Origin: Comamonadaceae bacterium | Lineage (GTDB): Bacteria > Pseudomonadota > Gammaproteobacteria > Burkholderiales > Burkholderiaceae_C | Direction: 5' to 3' | Assembly: GCA_947483455.1 (NCBI GenBank) | Contig: CANKNK010000093.1 | Span: forward strand, 1 to 6,849 | Length of the DNA stretch: 6,849 nucleotides | Shown: positions 1-5,929 of the stretch, piece after piece | Position numbering within the stretch: position 1 is the stretch's first letter | Layout: each line of letters starts with the position of its first letter | Translations under genes and position numbers: made by a program | The notes under the pieces: generated by a model | Database searches by the model: none | The model's input: the letters and a program-made list of their open reading frames with translations, nothing else | What the model was told of the DNA's origin: nothing

Positions 1-134
1 GCCTTGACCGAACCGGCAATCTGAATCGCGCCGGAAAACAGCAAGAGCTTTTCAGTCAAGGTGGTTTTACCGGCGTCGGGGTGGGAAATGATCGCAAAGG
101 TGCGACGGCGGCGGGTTTCGGAGGCGAAGGACAA
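1..134 (-). CDS. prfC: Peptide chain release factor 3 (RF3), N-terminal fragment
   Basis: The gene runs leftwards off the window, so only about 44 codons are visible. RF3 is a cytoplasmic translational GTPase that recycles RF1/RF2 from the ribosome after termination. The visible protein carries the run [20 protein letters not shown], whose HPDAGKTT part is the G1/P-loop of the GTPase. It then continues [18 protein letters not shown], the usual RF3 wording (E. coli has a similar [17 protein letters not shown]). There is no ATG in the open frame. The TTG at 134 gives (M)[10 protein letters not shown], which fits the usual beta-proteobacterial RF3 start from memory, with a weak GGA about ten bases upstream. 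A TTG at 149 would add five residues, and an in-frame stop lies a little further upstream. Family identity is very sure; the exact start is not. The gene is divergent from the YciI-like gene at 222. Confidence 0.93.
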   Translation of the reverse strand, partial: MSFASETRRRRTFAIISHPDAGKTTLTEKLLLFSGAIQIAGSVK

Positions 135-221
135 AGCGGGGGATTCCAATGAGTCGGCGCAGCGCGCACGAAGTTGGCTATTTTAAGATGGACCCTCTTG
201 CTACATTTGGGAGAACGCGGC

Positions 222-518
222 GTGCTGTTTGCAGTGCTATTCATCGACAAGCCCGGACAGGGCGCCTTGCGTGCCGCGCAATTAGCGGCCCATATTGCTT
301 GGGTGGATGCCCATAAAGAGCAAGTGCTGGTCGCCGGTTCGCTGCGCGAGAACCCGGCGGATGTGCCCAAAGGCGGCTTGTGGGTAGTGCAGGCGCCGGA
401 TAAAGCAGCCGTGCGTGCCTTGATGCAAACCGATCCTTTTTACACCTGTGGTTTGCGCCATAGTGTGGAGGTATTGCACTGGAGCAAGGCGCTTGAACAC
501 CACCACGCGTTGATTTAA
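222..518 (+). CDS. YciI-like protein
   Basis: This is a 98-residue cytoplasmic protein of the YciI family (ferredoxin-like alpha+beta barrel fold, PF03795), the same length as E. coli YciI. The biochemical role of most members is unknown; a conserved His and acidic residues suggest a small enzymatic or ligand-binding pocket. Visible hallmarks are the first strand LFAVLFIDKPG (residues 2-12), a conserved-looking His24 in LAAHIAWV, the turn VAGSLRE (37-43), the glycine-rich KGGLWVV (50-56), the family motif DPFYTCGL (71-78) and a terminal strand SVEVLHW. The GTG at 222 is preferred over a TTG at 174 because GGGAGA lies at 209-214 with good spacing, and because the upstream translation does not look like the family. 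It is divergent from prfC. No promoter was clearly recognised. Confidence 0.85.
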   Translation: MLFAVLFIDKPGQGALRAAQLAAHIAWVDAHKEQVLVAGSLRENPADVPKGGLWVVQAPDKAAVRALMQTDPFYTCGLRHSVEVLHWSKALEHHHALI

Positions 519-685
519 GGGAACGATCGCAGCCGCCAAGCCCTGCGGGAAGCCGCGTGCAAGAATTCGAACAAGCGCACAAAGTCTGCTTCGTGTTTAT
601 ACAGATGCAGGGGTGATGCGGATGGCCGGGCCGCGAATGCTGATGTGGACTTGGGCAGCCGTGGTATGGCCAACGCAGACCCCAA
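519..685. other. Short non-coding gap between convergent genes
   Basis: This 167-bp stretch separates the convergent ends of the YciI-like gene and higA. No reading frame here looks like a known family, and I see no GC-rich hairpin followed by a T run on either strand, so no intrinsic terminator can be named. Short open frames on both strands are not convincing. Confidence 0.5.
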
Positions 686-1096
686 TTAGCCAGTCAGCGC
701 CTCTATCGATACATGGAAACGCTGTGCCAGAGCCCGCGCCTGACGCAAGTTAAGACTACGCTTTCCTGCAAGCACGGCAGACACCACACTCTGCGCCCCT
801 ATTTCGGGCAAGTCGCACTGGCGCAGGCCATGTTGCTCCATTAAAAAAGCCAGCCTGCTTTGCGGCGTGCCCGCATCAGGCCAAGGGTGCTCCCTGTCTT
901 CATACGCCTTGATGCGCTGCGCCACCAAGTCCACCAAGACAAAAATAGCGTGGTCATCGTCAGCCCCAAACTGCTCAAAGCACTCGTCAACAAAACGCAG
1001 CATCTCTTTGTAATGGGCCCCATTCCGAATGGGCGAGCCCAAGCCCAAAGCAGCATTCACTGCGCCCCAGGGCGCCAAAATATCAGAAACCTTCAT
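686..1096 (-). CDS. higA: HigA-type antitoxin, XRE-family helix-turn-helix
   Basis: This 136-residue protein is the antitoxin of a HigBA type II toxin-antitoxin pair. It is expected to neutralise HigB by direct binding and to repress the operon by binding its promoter. The N-terminal part (about residues 1-75) is a helical region typical of the longer YgjM/COG5499 HigA group. The C-terminal part (81-136) is a Cro/C1-type HTH: the stretch SRLAFLMEQHGLRQCDLPEI is followed by a recognition segment around SVVSAVLAGKRSLN (103-116). The ATG at 1096 is chosen over the one at 1102. It overlaps the higB stop in an ATGA arrangement and has AAGGAG seven bases upstream, whereas that site is only one base from the ATG at 1102. 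The four-base overlap points to translational coupling. The second gene position is normal for higBA, which places the toxin first. The family call is firm. Confidence 0.9.
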   Translation of the reverse strand: MKVSDILAPWGAVNAALGLGSPIRNGAHYKEMLRFVDECFEQFGADDDHAIFVLVDLVAQRIKAYEDREHPWPDAGTPQSRLAFLMEQHGLRQCDLPEIGAQSVVSAVLAGKRSLNLRQARALAQRFHVSIEALTG

Positions 1097-1383
1097 TTCC
1101 ATGCTCCTTTGTCATATTCGCCGTGTGTCAGAACGGCTTTCACCCACAGCAGCCCCGGTTTGAACGCAATGGCCGCCACCAGCCGGTACTTGTTGCCTCC
1201 GATATTGAACACATAACGATCACCCACCTTGTCTACACTGGCAAAAGTGGCTTTGAGCTGGGCAAAGTTGGTAAACGTCCCATGCTCGATCAAGTGCCTA
1301 AAGTCTTGCAAGGGCTGCTGAGCGTCAGCATGTCTTGCTGCGAATTCACGCAGCACTTTGTTGGAGATTAGCTTCATCGCCAT
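1093..1383 (-). CDS. higB: HigB-type mRNA interferase toxin
   Basis: This 96-residue protein matches the HigB_toxin family (PF09907, the YgjN type), RelE-like ribosome-dependent endoribonucleases that cut mRNA during translation. Visible family features are the opening MKLISNKVLREFAARH, a helix-rich middle, the signature RYVFNIGGNKYRLV (residues 56-69), and the C-terminal VLTHGEYDKGAW (84-95), where His and Tyr sit as in E. coli HigB (MTHKEYD). Two ATGs are possible. The one at 1383 is reported, but the one at 1377 aligns better with homologues starting MKLIS. Neither has a clear Shine-Dalgarno sequence, and the predicted transcription start falls almost on the first ATG (see the promoter entry). 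It is the first gene of a two-gene operon with higA. No truncation or missing core motif is apparent, so the pair looks intact. Confidence 0.9.
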   Translation of the reverse strand: MAMKLISNKVLREFAARHADAQQPLQDFRHLIEHGTFTNFAQLKATFASVDKVGDRYVFNIGGNKYRLVAAIAFKPGLLWVKAVLTHGEYDKGAWK

Positions 1384-1389
1384 CGGCTG

Positions 1390-1409
1390 ATTATAGCATT
1401 ATGCTATAA
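1390..1409 (-). promoter_or_regulatory. higBA promoter with overlapping palindromic operator
   Basis: TTATAGCAT-T-ATGCTATAA (1391-1409) is a perfect inverted repeat with nine-base arms around one central base. Read on the minus strand, its proximal arm contains TG-C-TATAAT, an extended -10 box with TATAAT at 1395-1390. No good -35 is present at normal spacing, which an extended -10 can tolerate. The palindrome lies immediately upstream of higB and covers the -10, so it is the natural operator for HigA or the HigBA complex (inference from how the family autoregulates). The predicted transcription start is about 1383. Confidence 0.8.
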
Positions 1410-1884
1410 ATTCACATTCTAAAAATTCAATAAATAGGCTCGCAAAGGGGCGCCTCCTTCGATGAATTGCAGCGCTCGCTGCTGAAGTCGATCGCCCGCA
1501 TTGCCCCCAGGGCTGCGATTTCGCAGCGATACCCCGCTCACCTGCCGCCGCCGCGCTGTGCAATAGCGGCGACCCATAGCCGCAGTTGAACTAGGCAATA
1601 TCGGGGGGGTAGGTCAAAAAGTGCACGCTGACAGGGGATAAATCGCGAATCAGTTGGCATAGTCGTTGCTTGTATTTGGGGTGATATGTCGCTTTGGACA
1701 TCATGGGCTGTGCGCCGTCTTACCGCGCTGGCCGGTGGGTGAAGGCGCAAACCGATGTGGCTGCGGGCTCCTGGGGAACCGGATTTTTTGCGCCTTGGTG
1801 CGCCCCGACCTCAAGAAACATGCAGGACCTGTCGATGTACAGACACTGGGGACTCTGTGTGGAGTCATGATTGGAATGCTTGCG
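1410..1884. other. Gene-poor region with inverted repeats
   Basis: No convincing gene was found in this stretch. It holds an AT-rich tail next to the higBA promoter (1410-1438) and two GC-rich hairpins: GCAGCG/CGCTGC at 1469-1482 and GCTGCGA/TCGCAGC at 1512-1527. Neither hairpin is followed by a T tract. There is also a run of seven G near 1603-1609 and a 10-bp inverted repeat at 1742-1796. A frame open from 1434 to 1589 has protein-like wording but no start codon. The lipoprotein reading frame is open upstream of 1885 back to about 1666, but that part has no family character and lies before the signal peptide. Confidence 0.5.
1742..1796. repeat. 10-bp inverted repeat in the lipoprotein leader
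   Basis: AAGGCGCAAA (1742-1751) is perfectly complementary to TTTGCGCCTT (1787-1796), separated by 35 bases. A further CCG/CGG pair lies just inside, so a bulged stem could form in RNA. It ends about 90 bases before the lipoprotein start codon. It could be a leader structure or the ends of a small element; nothing in between looks like a known one. Confidence 0.45.
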
Positions 1885-4800
1885 ATGAAGCGTATTGGTT
1901 GGCTGGCCTTGTGCCTGTTCTTAAGCTCCTGCGGTGGCGGGAGCACGAGCGCGCTTGTCGATAACTTGCTGGCGGCCCTCAGTCCTGCCGGTGATTCCTT
2001 GCGCGGTACGGCGGCGGTGGGCTTGGCCCTTGCCGACGCGGATGTGAGGGTGCGTTGCCCCAGCACCACGCGGGCGCGCTATTCCGTCACCATCAGCGCG
2101 GCCAACCCGGCCGTGGTCACCGTCTTGGAGACGACCACCTTATCGGATGCGTCGATTTTTGACGGCCAGGTACTCGCATTGGCAAGCACGGGCAAGTTGC
2201 CGCCACCGCTCAATGTGTACGAAAGCTACTTCATCGTCAACACGGTCAAGGCGGCGGGCAAAGCGACGCAATTTAATTTGTCTAATTCGCCGGAGGGTGT
2301 GCCGATTCTTAGTACCAACGGCGCCACCCAAACTGGATTTCATACGGTGGTTCCCAGCGGCATTATTGAAAGAACGGTGAAAACCGATGCCAAGGGTACA
2401 TTCGCGGTAGATGCCCTTGGCGACTTCAAGGCGCAAGCGCCGTGCATACTTGAAATTGCACCCAAGGACGGCGCCAAGCTGCACTCCATCGCCTTGGCCT
2501 TGTTTGGCGTGACCAATATCACACCCTTAACCGACGCCTTGCTGGCCACCTTGGTAGAAGTCAGCGATTTGACGAGCTACTTCAACACCTTCAATGAGGC
2601 GGCGGCTTCCAGGCTCAGTCAGCTTGCCACCAGCAACAATATTCAGGCCGTATGGGAAAAAATCAAGAGTGGCCTGATTGCCAATGGCGTAGACGTCAGT
2701 GCCATCCAAAGCGAGCCACTCACCCAGCCCCTGTACGCAGCCTATAACTGCGGCGGTGAGGTAGAGATCACGCTGGACGATCCGGCGGTATTCAAATTTA
2801 CAGGCATAGGCACCACGAGCAATGATCAAGCGGTAACCTTGAAAACCTCAGGTGTGCTACCCCAGGCCTTGAGTGAGGCCAAAACTTACTACGTCGTGGA
2901 CGCCAATCCCAAAGGCAACGAATTCAAGCTATCGGACGTCAAAGGCGGCACGCCAATGAACACCAAAGGCAATAGCCAGTCCGGTGTGCAATTGGCTTAT
3001 GTGGGCAATAAATTGTGTACCAATGTCGGCAATGCGTATGACAAATTGCTGGACAACATCAAAGTGATGGATACCGATGCCTTGGTGTACGCCGGTCTGC
3101 TGGCAGGCAAAGAAAAACTCATTACGCTGGTGAAGCTCGACAGCAATGGGGTGGCCTTGAAAAACCAGTTCGCAAAATGGCAAGACAACGGCAGCGAGCA
3201 AGCGGGCACCCAGTGGGACTGTGTCCACGACACCGTCAACAAAGTGTATTGGGAAGTCAAACGCAACGAACCCAACCACATGCGCCACAAAGGGCATAAA
3301 TACACCTGGTTTGACAGCAGTCTCACGGCGGTAGAGACGACGGATGCAGCCACCAAAAAAACCAGCACCGTCAACTACAAATTGAGCGGCGGAACCGACG
3401 GAACCGAAATGAATACCACCTGCAAAGGCGTGGGCGATCCGGGAAAGTGCAATACCGAAAGTTATGCCAAATCGGTGAACAACAACAAACTATGTGGTTT
3501 TGATACTTGGGTGGTGCCCAGCATTGACGACTTGCAAAAATTTCCCTTGAATTACGCCGCGTCGGTACTGGCGAACACCGATTATTTCCCGGACGTGGAA
3601 GCCGAGCCGCTCGCTAGCACCGCATTTTGGTCGCGTACGCCCAGTGCCAACAATGCGGATGGGAAATACGCTTGGACCTTTAACTTTGGTACCGGCAAAG
3701 TAGCCGATGGCCTGAAGTCCAGCGCGCGTCCGGTGCGCCTGATGCTGCCCGTGCAGTCGTATGCCGTCAAAGTCACAACGACTACCAAGGCCGATAGCAA
3801 TAAAGTGACGGACTACGGAATCACCGAGGCCAGCAAAGGTGTGGTGACGCTGGATAGCAGCCCCATCACACCGATCGCTTCTGACCAATTGGTAAGTTTG
3901 CGTACGGTTGGCACTTTGCCGCAAACGCTTAGCCAGTTTGAAAGCTATTACATCGTCGGTGCAGATGCCAAAACTTCCACGTTTCAACTGGCTAAAGCGC
4001 AATCTGGCTTGCCCATCAACACCTTGGCGACGGATGTCGACTGGAAGGTAGTAGGCCCGCATTTTGTGGTGGTCGGCGCCAAACCCACATCCAAGCAAAG
4101 AGATGCGGACATCTGCATTCCGTCCATCGAGGTCACGCGCCCTGATGCGCGATTTACCGCTGCTGCAGGCGAAGTCACGGACAACCAGACCAAGTTGATT
4201 TGGCGCCAATGTGTAGAGGGCTTGAGCGGCGAATCATGCAGCACCGGCCAAGCCAAAGCCGCTACCCAGTCCGAGGCCGTGGCATTGGCTGCCAAGGCTG
4301 CAGGGGCCGACAAAAAGCCCTGGCGCCTGCCAACCAAGCAGGAGCTAGCCAGCCTGGTAGAGCGCAAATGCACCGGGGTATGGAAATACAAAACCGTAGC
4401 CAGTGGTTTATGGATGACACAGCGCCTCTTCACTGTGACGGCCGGCTGGGAACAAGAGGCTTCATGGAGTAATCCGGTGCTGGTCGATACCCAGGGTATG
4501 GAATTTAGTACCGATACCAAAACTTGGCACGATGCCGCTGCCAGCGGCGACGTCTACATGCGCAAAAAATCACCGCAGGGCACTGCCATTCGGATCGCAG
4601 GTGAAACGGGCAACGGCTGGACCGATGGCATCGCAGCCGATCCGCTCGATAGCGACCCGACGCCACACGAACCCACCCCCTTGTGGTACACCAAGCGCTT
4701 GTTCACCCTCAGTGGTGCAGGTACGCAAGAGGCCGCATGGTCTGAGCCGGTACAAATCAAAGACGGCAGTAAATTGGAATTTAGTGCCGATGGGATGAGC

Positions 4801-5370
4801 TGGCACTTCCCGCCTAAGAGCAGCGATGTGTACATGCGTGACGGCGCAAGTTCGCCGCCCATCATCGTGCGTGGTGAAGTCGGCGGTGTATCGAGTCCCG
4901 GCACTACCGTGACGGGTGTGGCTTTCTTCCGCGGCCAGTACGTGGCCGGCCTGGACCCCTTACCCAAAGGTGGCAGCTTTGCTAAACCTACGCCAGACTA
5001 CCCCTTACTCACTAGCAGTTCCAAGCAGGGCATGGTCACGGGCTACGCTTTTTACCGGGGCGACTATCCGCCAGGAACACCCAAAGGCGGCACCTTTGCC
5101 TATCCCGCACCTGAAAGTGCTGGCTGGGCAGATGGCATCCCCAAAGAAGTGATCACCAGCGAGGTGATATCAGCAGCAGATTCAGCGCGGGCGATGAACC
5201 AGACCAAGTTTCCGCAGGGCAGTACCTCCCCTTTCCCGCAGGCCATTTGGACGGGTACTCCGGTACCCAATAGCTCGGCCGTCTGGATCGTCAATTTTTA
5301 CGATGGCAGCGAAACCACCGTGGATGCTGCCACCAAAGCGGTATTTGTCCGCTTGGTGCGCAGCCCCTAG
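1885..5370 (+). CDS. Mosaic lipoprotein with two Lcl/DUF1566 domains and phage-like module insertions
   Basis: This is a 1161-residue predicted lipoprotein. The ATG at 1885 puts KR directly before the hydrophobic stretch and lipobox LSSC, with Cys16 as lipidation site followed by GGGS; in-frame ATGs at 1867 and 1876 are possible. The scaffold has a carboxypeptidase-regulatory-like domain (about 36-58 continuing 164-215, ending HSIALALFGVTNITPLTD), a helical segment (216-286 and 382-425), a first Lcl_C/DUF1566 domain (about 425-623, with KVYWEVK, KLCGFDTWVVPS, FWSRTPS and PVRLM) and a second (about 741-831 and 1099-1159, with VTDNQTKLIW, PWRLPTKQELASLV, WIVNFYDG and FVRLVRS). Modules interrupt the scaffold near 61-163, 287-381, 624-740 and 832-1098. 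It is probably surface-anchored; ligand binding is inferred from the DUF1566 family, whose function is poorly defined. There is no frameshift or internal stop. It appears monocistronic. The ligand is unknown. Confidence 0.85.
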   Translation: MKRIGWLALCLFLSSCGGGSTSALVDNLLAALSPAGDSLRGTAAVGLALADADVRVRCPSTTRARYSVTISAANPAVVTVLETTTLSDASIFDGQVLALASTGKLPPPLNVYESYFIVNTVKAAGKATQFNLSNSPEGVPILSTNGATQTGFHTVVPSGIIERTVKTDAKGTFAVDALGDFKAQAPCILEIAPKDGAKLHSIALALFGVTNITPLTDALLATLVEVSDLTSYFNTFNEAAASRLSQLATSNNIQAVWEKIKSGLIANGVDVSAIQSEPLTQPLYAAYNCGGEVEITLDDPAVFKFTGIGTTSNDQAVTLKTSGVLPQALSEAKTYYVVDANPKGNEFKLSDVKGGTPMNTKGNSQSGVQLAYVGNKLCTNVGNAYDKLLDNIKVMDTDALVYAGLLAGKEKLITLVKLDSNGVALKNQFAKWQDNGSEQAGTQWDCVHDTVNKVYWEVKRNEPNHMRHKGHKYTWFDSSLTAVETTDAATKKTSTVNYKLSGGTDGTEMNTTCKGVGDPGKCNTESYAKSVNNNKLCGFDTWVVPSIDDLQKFPLNYAASVLANTDYFPDVEAEPLASTAFWSRTPSANNADGKYAWTFNFGTGKVADGLKSSARPVRLMLPVQSYAVKVTTTTKADSNKVTDYGITEASKGVVTLDSSPITPIASDQLVSLRTVGTLPQTLSQFESYYIVGADAKTSTFQLAKAQSGLPINTLATDVDWKVVGPHFVVVGAKPTSKQRDADICIPSIEVTRPDARFTAAAGEVTDNQTKLIWRQCVEGLSGESCSTGQAKAATQSEAVALAAKAAGADKKPWRLPTKQELASLVERKCTGVWKYKTVASGLWMTQRLFTVTAGWEQEASWSNPVLVDTQGMEFSTDTKTWHDAAASGDVYMRKKSPQGTAIRIAGETGNGWTDGIAADPLDSDPTPHEPTPLWYTKRLFTLSGAGTQEAAWSEPVQIKDGSKLEFSADGMSWHFPPKSSDVYMRDGASSPPIIVRGEVGGVSSPGTTVTGVAFFRGQYVAGLDPLPKGGSFAKPTPDYPLLTSSSKQGMVTGYAFYRGDYPPGTPKGGTFAYPAPESAGWADGIPKEVITSEVISAADSARAMNQTKFPQGSTSPFPQAIWTGTPVPNSSAVWIVNFYDGSETTVDAATKAVFVRLVRSP
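2113..2349 (+). repeat. GxLP/YY(V/I)V module, copy A
   Basis: Residues about 77-155 of the lipoprotein. Anchor words are STGKLPPPL, YESYFIV and FNLSNSPEGVPI. It lies between VRVRC and TVKTDAKGTF of the N-terminal domain, which in relatives are close together (from memory). It aligns by eye with copies B and C, which it resembles only at protein level. Confidence 0.65.
2767..3006 (+). repeat. GxLP/YY(V/I)V module, copy B
   Basis: Residues about 295-374 of the lipoprotein. Anchor words are TSGVLPQAL, KTYYVVDA and FKLSDVKGGTPMNT. It sits between PLTQPLYAA and GNAYDKLLDNI of the helical scaffold segment and is bracketed by two cysteines, in YNCGG before it and KLCTN after it. Confidence 0.7.
3157..3753 (+). 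other. First Lcl_C/DUF1566 domain of the lipoprotein
   Basis: Residues about 425-623. The order of motifs is that of PF07603: DTVNKVYWEVK, a KYTWFDS segment, cysteine-flanked CKGVGDPGKC, NTESYAKSVNNNKLCGF, TWVVPSIDDLQ, then DYFPDV, AFWSRTPS, YAWTFNFGTG and the closing RPVRLM. This copy looks complete and uninterrupted. Confidence 0.8.
3838..4077 (+). repeat. GxLP/YY(V/I)V module, copy C
   Basis: Residues about 652-731 of the lipoprotein, in the linker between the two DUF1566 domains. Anchor words are TVGTLPQTL, FESYYIVGA, FQLAKAQSGLPINT. It is the copy closest to the phage-type wording I remember (GTLP..L....YYV.......F.L......G..I). Confidence 0.7.
4408..4611 (+). repeat. LW-RLFT module, copy 1
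   Basis: Residues about 842-909: LWMTQRLFT, QEASWSNPV, MEFSTD, SGDVYMR, IRIAGETG. By hand alignment roughly 30 of 68 positions match copy 2. The DNA copies differ clearly, so this is not a recent duplication. Confidence 0.75.
4681..4884 (+). repeat. LW-RLFT module, copy 2
   Basis: Residues about 933-1000: LWYTKRLFT, QEAAWSEPV, LEFSADG, SSDVYMR, IIVRGEVG. It is preceded by GWTDGIA and a proline/aspartate-rich linker. The same order, GW(S/T)DG(I) then LW.T.R.FT, recurs in phage tail proteins I recall. Confidence 0.75.
4909..5004 (+). repeat. RG-KGG module, copy 1
   Basis: Residues about 1009-1040: VTGVAFFRG, then PKGGSFAKPTPDYP. The pattern aromatic-R-G, proline, KGG(S/T)F, P-P is shared with the next copy about 30 residues later. 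Confidence 0.65.
5035..5124 (+). repeat. RG-KGG module, copy 2
   Basis: Residues about 1051-1080: VTGYAFYRGDYPPGTPKGG then TFAYPAPE, leading into GWADGIP. In phage-type arrays an LW..R.FT module would be expected next; here the array stops and the DUF1566 domain resumes. Confidence 0.65.
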
Positions 5371-5450
5371 CGGCGGGCGAATCCAAGCGGCCCGGTGTTT
5401 ACACTGGTGCGCATTGCAATAAGCCGCAAGCTGCCGCTGGCCCGTACCCT
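5371..5450. other. Short intergenic gap with a weak hairpin
   Basis: The 80 bp between the lipoprotein stop and the thioesterase start contain CCGGTGT/ACACTGG (5392-5398 with 5401-5407), a short stem with one G-U pair. No T tract follows, so it is a poor intrinsic terminator. No strong Shine-Dalgarno sequence or promoter was found before the thioesterase. Confidence 0.4.
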
Positions 5451-5873
5451 ATGCGAATCGAAATCCCGCAATCCAAGAAGCTTGTCTACGAGATGCTGAT
5501 CCCCATGCGCTGGGGTGATATGGACGCCATGGGCCATGTCAACAACACAGTGTATTTCCGTTACATGGAAACGGCACGCATTGATTGGATGCGCCTCATC
5601 GGATGCGCGCCCAGCGCGCTGGGCGAAGGCCCGATCATCGTCAATGCGTTTTGCAATTTTTACCGCGAGCTGCGCTACCCCGGGGATGTGCGCGTCAAAA
5701 TGTATGTGAGCGATCCGGCGCGGACTACCTTTGAGTCCTGGGTCACCATGGAGCGGGCGGACCAACCCGGCCAGATCGACGCAGCCGGCGGCGCGACCAC
5801 CATCTGGGTGGACTTTCCCAGCCAGAAGGCGATGCCGCTGCCGCAATGGGTGCGCGACATCGTCAGCCTTTAA
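5451..5873 (+). CDS. Acyl-CoA thioesterase, hotdog fold (4HBT/YbgC type)
   Basis: This is a 140-residue cytoplasmic protein of the single-hotdog 4-hydroxybenzoyl-CoA thioesterase/YbgC group, which hydrolyses acyl-CoA thioesters to free acid and CoA. The active-site region WGDMDAMGHVNN (residues 21-32) followed by YFRYMETARIDW (35-46) is diagnostic; Asp25 aligns with the catalytic Asp of the family (DxDxxGHVN pattern). The central strands FCNFYRELRYPGDVRVKMYV and TTFESWVTM, and the late GATTIWVDF, complete the fold, and the length is normal. The substrate cannot be told from the sequence. The ATG at 5451 gives the opening MRIEIPQSKKLVYEM, which I recall from relatives, but it has no strong ribosome binding site. 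It lies 80 bp after the lipoprotein gene on the same strand and a little upstream of the ahcY riboswitch; no functional link is evident. Confidence 0.88.
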   Translation: MRIEIPQSKKLVYEMLIPMRWGDMDAMGHVNNTVYFRYMETARIDWMRLIGCAPSALGEGPIIVNAFCNFYRELRYPGDVRVKMYVSDPARTTFESWVTMERADQPGQIDAAGGATTIWVDFPSQKAMPLPQWVRDIVSL

Positions 5874-5913
5874 ACACAGTAAGGGCACTGCACGCAAATC
5901 GTATGGCGAGGTT

Positions 5914-5922
5914 TGGTATCAT
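5914..5922 (+). promoter_or_regulatory. Likely ahcY promoter (extended -10)
   Basis: TG-G-TATCAT, with TATCAT at 5917-5922, forms an extended -10 box. No clear -35 is seen at 16-18 bp. The predicted start, about 5929, falls right at the first base pairs of the riboswitch, which is the position expected for a riboswitch leader. Confidence 0.5.
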
Positions 5923-5929
5923 CGGTACA

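Larger units (their letters stand above)
4378..5178 (+). other. Phage-tail-like cassette splitting the second DUF1566 domain
   Basis: Residues about 832-1098 (267 residues, 801 bp, in frame). Before it the domain reads LASLVERKCTG and after it AMNQTKFPQ; in ordinary DUF1566 proteins these two words follow each other directly (typically ...CTGPAINQTVFP..., from memory). The cassette contains two LW-RLFT modules, two KGG modules and the linker words GWTDGIA and GWADGIP, all resembling tail-fibre-type modules. Borders are placed by protein wording and could shift by several residues. Confidence 0.65.

Noticed and set aside
860..1371. Plus-strand open frames opposite higA and higB
   Set aside because: The minus strand carries the HigA HTH and HigB signature motifs with coupled starts; the plus-strand translations match nothing.
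1512..1527. Hairpin GCTGCGA/TCGCAGC as a transcription terminator
   Set aside because: The stem is short and no T tract follows on either strand; it also lies upstream of higB rather than after a gene end.
1666..1884. Extension of the lipoprotein upstream to a TTG at 1666
   Set aside because: The added 73 residues have no family character and would bury the signal peptide and lipobox inside the protein.
3490..4209. Long open frame of 239 codons on the minus strand inside the lipoprotein gene
   Set aside because: It lies antisense to a frame with clear DUF1566 and module wording. Its own translation has no recognisable family or ribosome binding site.
5179..5370. Possible diversity-generating retroelement variable region at the end of the lipoprotein
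   Set aside because: DUF1566-type domains are known retroelement targets, and the C-terminus is where variation would lie. But no reverse transcriptase, accessory gene or template repeat is in the window, and this stretch is not enriched in AAC/AAT codons. Only flanking sequence could reopen the idea.
5392..5407. Hairpin CCGGTGT/ACACTGG as the lipoprotein terminator
   Set aside because: The stem has only two unpaired central bases and no following T run, so it does not fit an intrinsic terminator.
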